DNA of 11,360 nt from Mesorhizobium sp. (lineage in GTDB: Bacteria; Pseudomonadota; Alphaproteobacteria; Rhizobiales; Rhizobiaceae), in the NCBI GenBank assembly GCA_019509685.1, contig JAEKLU010000036.1:1-11360 (forward strand), given 5' to 3'. Each line of letters opens with the position of its first letter. Position 1 is the stretch's first letter. Below, piece by piece: positions 6,135 to 11,360 of the stretch. The position numbers were made by a program, and so were the translations under genes. The notes below the pieces were generated by a model. That model did not search any database, had not been told where the DNA came from, and saw nothing but the letters and a program-made list of their open reading frames with translations.

Positions 6135-7555
6135 GAGGCAGAGGCGTCATCGGTGGGCTGATAGCACTGCTGTTGCTCACTGCGGGGCCGCCATCGGCGG
6201 CCTTGGCGCAGGACGCGCTGCAGCCCTATCAGCTGGTGCGTTCGCTGCAGCTGATCCAGGACCGCATCGCCGCCGGCGACCATGCCGCGCTGCCGATGCA
6301 GGCCAAGCTTCTCGAAATGATCGACGCCCGGTTGCGCGATGCCGATGCCGAGGATTTCAAGGAACCGAAGAATTTCCGCGCCTTGCTCGTCTATGGCATG
6401 AGCGGCGGCAATCCCGTGACGGTCGAGTCGGCGGCGTCGCGCGCGACCAGCGACCCGCAAAACCTTGCCATAGCCAAGGGCATCGTCGCCTATTTGAACG
6501 GGCAGCCTGCCGCGGCAATCGAAATCCTGAAGCCGATCGATCCGATGGCCGTGCCGAGCGACCTCGGCGCCTTCCTGGCGCTGGTCAAGGGCTCGCTGCT
6601 TGCCACCGATCAGCCTGCCGCCGCGCTCGTTCTCCTCGATCAGGCGCGCTTGCTCAGCCCGGGCACATTGGTCGACGAGGCAGCGCTTCGCCGCTCGGTC
6701 GGCATCGCGGCCGCGCAAGGCGACGCCGCCCGTTTCGCGCTGGCCTCGACCCAATATGTCGCGTCCTATCTCTATTCGCCCTATGCCAGCCAGTTCGCCG
6801 ATGCCTTTGTTTCCGGCGTCATCACGCTGCATATGGCGATCAGCCAGGACAAGATCGCCGACATCACCTCGATGATGGACCCCGAGCGCGAGAAGGTGAT
6901 CTATCTGCGCATCGCCCGCCGCGCTGCGATCGACGGTTTGGCTGAGCTCTCGGCTTTCGCCTCGGCCAGAGCGGAACAGGGCCGCGACGGCAACGGCAAC
7001 CAGGACGACCCACGCGCCCAGCTCTATTCCAGCCTGTCGACCGTGACCTCGGCCACCATAGACGACGTGCGCGCCAAGCTCGGCAGGATCGATCGCGGCA
7101 AGCTCTCGCAGAGCGACCGCGACTTGCTTGACGCGGCGCAGGCTGTTGCCGGCGAAGTGGTGGCGCCGGTGAAACCGGCGGCTAAGCAAAAATCCGCGCC
7201 GATAGCCAAAGCCAAGGGCGGCGAGACGAAAAACGAGGCCGATGCGTCCGCCCACGCCGACCTGCCGCCAGTCGAAGGCGCAATGCCCGAGCAGCCAGCG
7301 GTTTCGGCACCAGCCAAATCGACGGCGGACAGCCAGCCGGCTGTGCCGCCTGCCCCACCAGCAACCACGCAGCAATCAGAACTGGCGCCAGCCACGGCTC
7401 CAGCACCAGCCGTCGCAACCGCTGCCGCGCCTGCACTGCCTGCGTCGGCGCCGGCGTCAAGCCCCGACGCCCACGACCCCATCGATGCGGCGATGACCAA
7501 CACGCGCCGCCAACTCGACAAGATCGACCTGCTACTGGGAGCCGCACCGAAATGA
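6131..7555 (+). CDS. motC: Periplasmic motility protein MotC
   Basis: MotC is a Rhizobiales-specific periplasmic protein needed for flagellar rotation; in Sinorhizobium meliloti it is linked to MotB function and stability. The 474-residue product begins with a clear Sec signal peptide: RGR, then the hydrophobic core GLIALLLLTAG, and likely cleavage after A26 (AALA-QD). A mostly helical, TPR-like body follows (about 30-340), with LVRSLQLIQDRIAAGDHAA and YGMSGGNP near its start. The C-terminal quarter (about 350-450) is low-complexity Ala/Pro/Lys, ending in a helix with TNTRRQLDKIDLLLG. The ATG overlaps the motB stop as ATGA, indicating translational coupling and matching the partnership. Its own stop overlaps the next start in the same way. 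The assignment rests on context and overall architecture rather than a catalytic motif. Confidence 0.9.
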   Translation: MRGRGVIGGLIALLLLTAGPPSAALAQDALQPYQLVRSLQLIQDRIAAGDHAALPMQAKLLEMIDARLRDADAEDFKEPKNFRALLVYGMSGGNPVTVESAASRATSDPQNLAIAKGIVAYLNGQPAAAIEILKPIDPMAVPSDLGAFLALVKGSLLATDQPAAALVLLDQARLLSPGTLVDEAALRRSVGIAAAQGDAARFALASTQYVASYLYSPYASQFADAFVSGVITLHMAISQDKIADITSMMDPEREKVIYLRIARRAAIDGLAELSAFASARAEQGRDGNGNQDDPRAQLYSSLSTVTSATIDDVRAKLGRIDRGKLSQSDRDLLDAAQAVAGEVVAPVKPAAKQKSAPIAKAKGGETKNEADASAHADLPPVEGAMPEQPAVSAPAKSTADSQPAVPPAPPATTQQSELAPATAPAPAVATAAAPALPASAPASSPDAHDPIDAAMTNTRRQLDKIDLLLGAAPK

Positions 7556-8810
7556 CCAGCGTAAGCCAGGCCCTGCCGGGGTTTGCATCGACCCAGCCCC
7601 AGCCCAGGCAGAACGCTGCCGGCGGCCACGATAATGATCGCGATTTCGGCGAGATGGTGCATGGCAACGAGAAGTCTGGCCGCGCGCAAGACAGGCACTC
7701 GACCGCACCGGTCCCGCCAGACGCGCATCTGTCAAAGCGTGCATCCGCCAATGCTGGCAAACAGGATGCGGATCAGGACGCGCAGGGCAGACCCGCCTCA
7801 CAGAAAGCGGCCAGCGGCAAGTCCGCAAAGGGCAACGCCCAAGCCGAGCATGGCAAAGCGGCGACTGCCGCGGACACGTCGACGCAAGCCGACAATCCGG
7901 CGCCGTTGCAGGACCGCCTGCCGTTGCTGATGGCGTTGAGCGACATGAAGCATTTTGCTGCATCCCCGGGCGCTGGCGGCAAGGACACCGCCGCCGGCGA
8001 ACAGGCCGATGGGGTCAGCCAATCGCTCGAACTGCGGCTGCGGCAGGGAAAAGGCGCGGCGATCGACAATTCCACGGAGCCGTCGGCTCGATCCGCTCGC
8101 TCAACCCCGGCACAAGAAGCAGGACCCGATTTCGGGCAGAATCCGGTAAAGGCGGCGGCGGATCTCGAACTACCGGGCCGCTCCGTCAGCGACGGTCCGT
8201 CCGCGCAAGGGGACCAGGCGCAACCCGACGGTTTGCTGCCGCAAGGCTGGCGTCCGGCCTCGGCCAAGGTCTCGCAGCAGTCCCAATCCGCGGCGCAGCA
8301 GGCTCAGGGCAAACCGTCTTCCTCTGCCAGCCGCGCGGAAGTCGTCAGCCAGCAGAGCTTCCCCGCCCCGGCAATTCTGTTGCCGTTCCGACACATGTCC
8401 TGAAGATCGAGCTCCATCCGGCCGAGCTCGGCGCGGTCACCGCCAGCCTGCGGCTCTCGGGGGAGCAACTTTCAATTGAGATGAAGCCGGAAACGCACGA
8501 GGCATATCGGCGTCTCACAACCGATAGCGATGCCATCATCAAGTCGATGCGCAGTCTCGGTTTCGACGTCGACAAGGTGACCATCCTGCAACCCTCGATA
8601 GCAGCGCATGCAGCCAGCCGCGCTGATTCAAACAGCGCGATGCCTATGTCGACAGGTCGTGATCAGCCCTCGTTCCAGCCGGGAAATTCGGGCGGCAACA
8701 ACGCCGGCGGCGGCCGGCAACCGGGAAGGAACGAGGGCAATGGCGCACAGGAATTCGGCCGTGTCGCTTCGCCTCTGCGCGAGCGCGCTGGCGACGATAT
8801 TTATATCTAG
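7552..8810 (+). pseudogene. fliK: Hook-length control protein FliK (MotD), frameshifted
   Basis: FliK (formerly MotD in rhizobia) measures hook length and switches export from hook to filament proteins. The ATG at 7552 overlaps the motC stop (ATGA). The frame codes for 283 residues of disordered, Gln/Ser/Ala-rich sequence and stops at TGA 8401-8403 before any FliK domain. The conserved C-terminal domain (KIELHPAELGAVTASLRLSGEQLSIEM, then EAYRRLTTDSDAIIKSMRSLGFDVDKVTI) lies in the -1 frame, open across 8343-8810 and ending GDDIYI. Joining the frames gives about 419 residues, normal for the family. There is no start codon ahead of the domain in its own frame (first ATG 8481, inside it), so a separate complete C-terminal protein is unlikely. 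It is either a true mutation, a sequencing error, or possibly ribosomal slippage. If real and uncorrected, polyhooks and poor filaments are expected. Confidence 0.8.
8361..8403 (+). other. fliK: Frameshift site in fliK
   Basis: Two C4 runs (8361-8364 and 8366-8369, separated by one G) precede the premature TGA at 8401-8403. Adding one C to the second run reads ...QQSFPAPGNSVAVPTHVLKIEL, a smooth join into the conserved domain; adding it to the first run gives FPRPGNSV instead. The lesion is thus most simply a one-base loss in a C tract. CCC at 8362-8364 could also re-pair one base back at 8361-8363, so low-level -1 slippage is conceivable. No classic X-XXY-YYZ slippery heptamer is present. 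Confidence 0.7.
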
Positions 8811-9330
8811 CTTCGCCGCCGACTTCGCGGACGCCGCCGCCAATCCTTGCGAGCCGGAAATCCTGCGCGCCGCCGATCGCTACGGCGTACCCGCCGGAAT
8901 TCTCTACGCGGTCGGCCTGACGGAAACCGGGAAGAAAGGCAGCCTTCAGCCTAACGCCTTGAATATAGAAGGAAAAGCTGTCTTTCCGCGCAGTCGCGGC
9001 GAAGCTCTCGCCACATTCGAGAATGCCCGTCGCGAGGGCAAGACATTGATCGATCTCGGCTGCATGCAGATCAACCATCACTATCATGGCGACCATTTCC
9101 GCAGCGTCCAGGACATGCTCGATCCGCATCAGAACGTCGACTACGCGGCACGCTTCCTGGCGAGCCTGCATGCCCGTCACCTGACCTGGTCGATGGCTGT
9201 CGCGCGCTACCACGCCGGCCCCGACAATGACCCGGCGCAGAAGATCTATGTCTGCCGCGTCATTGCCAACATGGTCGCCACCGGCTTCGGCAAATGGACG
9301 CCGAACGCCAGCGCTTTTTGCAATCGATAG
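8740..9330 (+). CDS. Secreted lytic transglycosylase of the flagellar operon
   Basis: Predicted peptidoglycan-cleaving enzyme of the SLT/lysozyme-like fold, 196 residues. The start ATG at 8740 follows AAGGA (8726-8730) by nine bases and gives a proper signal peptide (RLCASALATIFISSFA, cleavage near ADAAA-N, about residue 34). The in-frame upstream start at 8608 would bury that signal. Catalytic Glu62 sits in AVGLTETG. Other family marks are GCMQINHHYHG (107-117), DPHQNVDYAARFL (128-140) and ARYHAG (155-160). It starts inside the 3' end of fliK, overlapping it by 71 bp. The position matches the transglycosylase-like gene after motD/fliK in S. meliloti. Because alphaproteobacterial FlgJ usually lacks its own muramidase domain, a stand-alone enzyme such as Rhodobacter SltF does the wall opening; this is a good candidate for that role. 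Confidence 0.85.
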   Translation: MAHRNSAVSLRLCASALATIFISSFAADFADAAANPCEPEILRAADRYGVPAGILYAVGLTETGKKGSLQPNALNIEGKAVFPRSRGEALATFENARREGKTLIDLGCMQINHHYHGDHFRSVQDMLDPHQNVDYAARFLASLHARHLTWSMAVARYHAGPDNDPAQKIYVCRVIANMVATGFGKWTPNASAFCNR

Positions 9331-9552
9331 TTGCAGTCTGTTCAATGGCCGATGGCCACCCTTGCCGACGCGTCTGCCGGCATCGATGCGGTCTGCACGT
9401 TGCTGTCGAAATACACGCGCACAAATGCTTTTATTACGCCTCTCAAAAAAACTCCCAAGAAAATAGCTACAAGAAATGACGGTTTTTCAGGATTCACCGC
9501 GCCGAGTACCCCTTTTCGCACGGGGCAGATGAGCTGATTCGGGGGCGGGTCG
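9331..9552 (+). promoter_or_regulatory. ftcR: AT-rich region upstream of ftcR
   Basis: This 222-bp gap stands out by composition: about 9405-9490 is clearly AT-rich, with short A and T runs, against the high-GC flanks. It should contain the ftcR promoter. Visible elements are a small TGGCC/GGCCA hairpin (9346-9358) without a T tract, the palindrome GCATCGATGC (9380-9389), a CAAGAAA direct repeat (9456-9462 and 9470-9476), and two GANTC methylation sites (GATTC at 9491-9495 and 9536-9540). No convincing terminator follows the transglycosylase, so read-through is possible. The ftcR ribosome site is the unusual G-rich GGGGGCGGG (9541-9549). I could not place -35/-10 boxes reliably. Confidence 0.45.
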
Positions 9553-10221
9553 ATGATCGTGATTGTTGATGAGCGAGAGCTCGTAACGGAGGGCTACAGC
9601 TCGCTGTTCGATCGCGAAGGCGTCGCCACGGCGGGCTTCGCTCCAGGCGAATTCGGCGAGTGGGTCAGCTCCGCCGCAGATACCGATCTCAGGTCCGTCA
9701 GGGCATTCCTGATCGGCGACTGCCGTGAAGGCAGCGTGTCGCCACGACAGATCCGCGACCGCACCGGCGCTCCGGTGATCGCGCTCAGCGAACAGCATTC
9801 GCTCGAACATACGCTGCGCCTGTTCGAGAGCGGCGTCGACGACGTCGTGCGCAAGCCGGTCCACATCCGCGAAATCCTCGCCCGCATCTCCGCCATCCGC
9901 CGCCGCGCCCATGAGGAGGCGGCCTTCACCGAGGTCGGCGCGATGCGCATCTTCATGGATGGCCGCGATCCGGAGATCAACGGCGAGCCGCTGCCGCTGC
10001 CGCGTCGCGAGCGGCGCATCCTGGAATATTTGGCCAGCAACCGCGGCCGGCGCGTGACCAAGACGCAGGTGTTCAACGCCATCTACGGCATCTTCGACGA
10101 AGAGGTCGAGGAGAACGTGGTGGAAAGCCACATCTCGAAGCTGCGCAAGAAGCTGCGCGAGAAGCTTGGCCACGATCCGATCGATTCCAAGCGGTTCCTC
10201 GGCTACCGGCTGGTATTTTGA
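9553..10221 (+). CDS. ftcR: Flagellar master regulator FtcR/Rem (OmpR family)
   Basis: Transcriptional activator of flagellar genes, called FtcR in Brucella and Rem in Sinorhizobium. The 222-residue protein has an N-terminal receiver domain (about 1-115) and a C-terminal winged-helix DNA-binding domain (about 125-222). In the receiver, VDE at 5-7 fits the acidic pocket, Asp56 (FLIGD) sits at the end of the third strand where the phosphoacceptor belongs, and Ser79 and Lys101 (RKP) fill the other switch positions, though the surrounding sequence is divergent. The winged helix shows [14 protein letters not shown], then the recognition helix [14 protein letters not shown] and the wing FLGYRLVF. 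No sensor kinase gene is adjacent, so it is an orphan here. The ATG at 9553 is the only sensible start. It sits between the motility operon and flgE, as in related Rhizobiales. Confidence 0.93.
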   Translation: MIVIVDERELVTEGYSSLFDREGVATAGFAPGEFGEWVSSAADTDLRSVRAFLIGDCREGSVSPRQIRDRTGAPVIALSEQHSLEHTLRLFESGVDDVVRKPVHIREILARISAIRRRAHEEAAFTEVGAMRIFMDGRDPEINGEPLPLPRRERRILEYLASNRGRRVTKTQVFNAIYGIFDEEVEENVVESHISKLRKKLREKLGHDPIDSKRFLGYRLVF

Positions 10222-10312
10222 TGACCGTCGCCGACGCATGTCGCGCCAGCCTCGCGCAAGACACGAGGCATAGCTTTAGGGCCTGCTATCCAGGCACTGC
10301 GGAGATCGATCG
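10222..10312 (+). promoter_or_regulatory. ftcR-flgE intergenic region
   Basis: A 91-bp gap. It holds an inverted repeat ATAGC/GCTAT (10270-10274 and 10285-10289, ten-base loop) and a Shine-Dalgarno GGAG (10301-10304), eight bases before the flgE ATG. The palindrome ATCGATCGAT (10305-10314) runs into the start codon. There is no T-rich terminator after ftcR. It may contain a promoter for the hook operon, but none can be read with confidence. Confidence 0.35.
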
Positions 10313-11360
10313 ATGAGCCTCTATGGAATGATGCGGACCGGCGTTTCCGGCATGAACGCGCAGGCCAACCGCTTGTCCACCACGGCCGACAACATCGCCA
10401 ATTCGGATACCACCGGCTACAAGCGCTCTTCGGCCGAGTTTTCGACGCTGATCATGCCCGGCACCGGCGGCGCCTACAATTCCGGCGGCGTGACGACGAC
10501 GATCCGCTCCGCGATCAGCTCGCAAGGCGTCATGCAATACACGACCTCGGTCTCGGACCTCGCCGTCAATGGCGACGGCTTCTTCGTCGTGCAGGACGCC
10601 GGCGGCACGCCCTATATGACGCGCGCCGGCTCGTTCGTTCCGGATGCTCAGGGCAGGCTTGTCAACGCAGCCGGCTACCAGCTGATGGCCTATAGCTACG
10701 CCAATGGCGAACCGGCCGCGACCGCCAATGGCTTCGAGGGCCTGGTGCCGGTGCAGATCTCCGACCAGCAAATGACGGCGACGCCGAGCACGGCAGGCAA
10801 CTTCGCCGGCAACCTGCCGGCGGGAGCGACGCCGCCTTCCGGTCCACTGCCCTCCGCCAACGATCCGGCCTCGCAGTACACGTCGAAAACCTCATTGGTT
10901 GCCTATGACAATCTCGGCAACAAGAAGCTGCTCGACGTCTATTTCACCAACACCGGCGCCGGCACATGGCAGGTCTCGGTCTTCGACCAGTCGAAGGCTA
11001 CCGCGGGCACCTCCTTCCCCTATACCGGCGGCGCGCTGGCATCGCAGAACCTCACCTTCGACGCCACGGGCAAGCTCACCGGCACCAGCAACATCTCCTT
11101 CACGGTGCCAGGCGGCTCGGCCCTCACCCTCGATCTTTCCAAGCTGACCCAGCTCGGCACCGGCTTCACCGTCGCCGACGCCAAGGTCAACGGCAACGCG
11201 CCGAGCTCGATCCAGAAGGTCCAGATCGGTCAGGACGGCGTCATTTACGCGCAGTTCGAGGACGGCTCGACCAAGGCGCTCTTCAAGATCCCGCTGGCCG
11301 ACGTTCAGAGCCCCGACAACCTCACCGCGATGCCGGGCAACGTCTATGTGCAGAGCACCG
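10313..11360 (+). CDS. flgE: Flagellar hook protein FlgE, 3'-truncated by window edge
   Basis: FlgE polymerises into the hook joining the basal body to the filament; its length is set by FliK, encoded upstream. The frame is open from the ATG at 10313 to the window end (349 codons), covering most of a typical rhizobial FlgE; the C-terminal D0 helix is missing. The N-terminus has the flagellar rod/hook signature: MSLYGMMRTGVSGMNAQ and the DNIANSDTTGYKR box (about residues 26-38), followed by LAVNGDGFFVV (about 83-93). The body contains hook-type segments such as SLVAYDNLGNKK and TFDATGKL. GGAG lies eight bases before the start. It is likely the first gene of the late hook operon (flgK, flgL, flaF, flbT, flgD in relatives), beyond this window. 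Confidence 0.95.
   Translation, partial: MSLYGMMRTGVSGMNAQANRLSTTADNIANSDTTGYKRSSAEFSTLIMPGTGGAYNSGGVTTTIRSAISSQGVMQYTTSVSDLAVNGDGFFVVQDAGGTPYMTRAGSFVPDAQGRLVNAAGYQLMAYSYANGEPAATANGFEGLVPVQISDQQMTATPSTAGNFAGNLPAGATPPSGPLPSANDPASQYTSKTSLVAYDNLGNKKLLDVYFTNTGAGTWQVSVFDQSKATAGTSFPYTGGALASQNLTFDATGKLTGTSNISFTVPGGSALTLDLSKLTQLGTGFTVADAKVNGNAPSSIQKVQIGQDGVIYAQFEDGSTKALFKIPLADVQSPDNLTAMPGNVYVQST

Noticed and set aside
5993..7375. Long open frame on the minus strand (460 codons) opposite motB/motC
   Set aside because: It mirrors the codon pattern of high-GC genes on the other strand, is Arg/Gly/His-rich with no recognisable domain, and lies fully over two well-supported genes.
8481..8810. Separate gene starting at ATG 8481 (109 codons)
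   Set aside because: This ATG lies inside the FliK C-terminal domain, with the conserved LHPAELG part upstream in the same frame, so it is the tail of frameshifted fliK rather than its own gene.
8644..9345. Minus-strand open frame (233 codons) opposite the transglycosylase
   Set aside because: The + strand gene has a signal peptide and catalytic motifs; the minus frame has neither.
9331..9537. Small + strand frame (68 codons) in the gap before ftcR
   Set aside because: It starts at a TTG directly after a stop without a Shine-Dalgarno, and its sequence looks random and tracks the AT-rich stretch.
1..11360. Mobile elements, CRISPR arrays, tRNA/rRNA genes, defence or secretion cargo
   Set aside because: No transposase, terminal inverted repeats, repeat-spacer pattern or RNA gene signature was seen; every sizeable coding region fits the flagellar locus.

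Overview
The window is high-GC alphaproteobacterial DNA carrying one continuous block of flagellar genes, all on the + strand. The gene order (flagellin, flagellin, fliF, fliH-like, motB, motC, motD/fliK, lytic transglycosylase, ftcR/rem, flgE) and the Rhizobiales-only members motC, motD-type fliK and ftcR/rem point to Rhizobiales. The layout looks most like Mesorhizobium/Phyllobacteriaceae or Brucella-type loci; the genus is an inference from gene order and protein style.

Layout. Positions 1-965 hold the 3' end of a flagellin gene whose start lies upstream of the window, closed by a perfect hairpin terminator (991-1033). Positions 966-1238 are a regulatory gap with a textbook CtrA-type box and inverted TTAACCAT half-sites. 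A second full flagellin gene follows (1239-2309, TTG start), with its own terminator (2334-2364). After a 178-bp gap comes a tightly packed run, 2488-9330: fliF (MS ring), a FliH-like export gene, motB (stator), motC (periplasmic motility protein), fliK/motD (hook length control) and a secreted lytic transglycosylase. Stops and starts touch or overlap by 4 bp at most junctions, so this looks like one translationally coupled operon. A 222-bp AT-rich gap precedes ftcR/rem (9553-10221), the OmpR-type flagellar master regulator. The hook gene flgE starts at 10313 and runs off the right edge.

How the genes work together. FliF builds the membrane base, and the FliH-like protein probably serves the export ATPase. 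MotB anchors the torque-generating stator in the cell wall, and MotC assists it in the periplasm. The transglycosylase probably opens peptidoglycan for rod or stator assembly. FliK measures the FlgE hook, after which export switches to the flagellins. FtcR/Rem is expected to activate the set.

Most notable points. (1) fliK is interrupted by a -1 frameshift just before its conserved C-terminal hook-length domain. (2) A near-ideal CtrA recognition site lies upstream of the second flagellin, suggesting direct cell-cycle control. (3) The short gene after fliF can be read as a divergent FliH. No tRNA, rRNA, CRISPR, insertion sequence or unrelated cargo system was seen. This is a recognisable flagellar locus rather than a new type of system.
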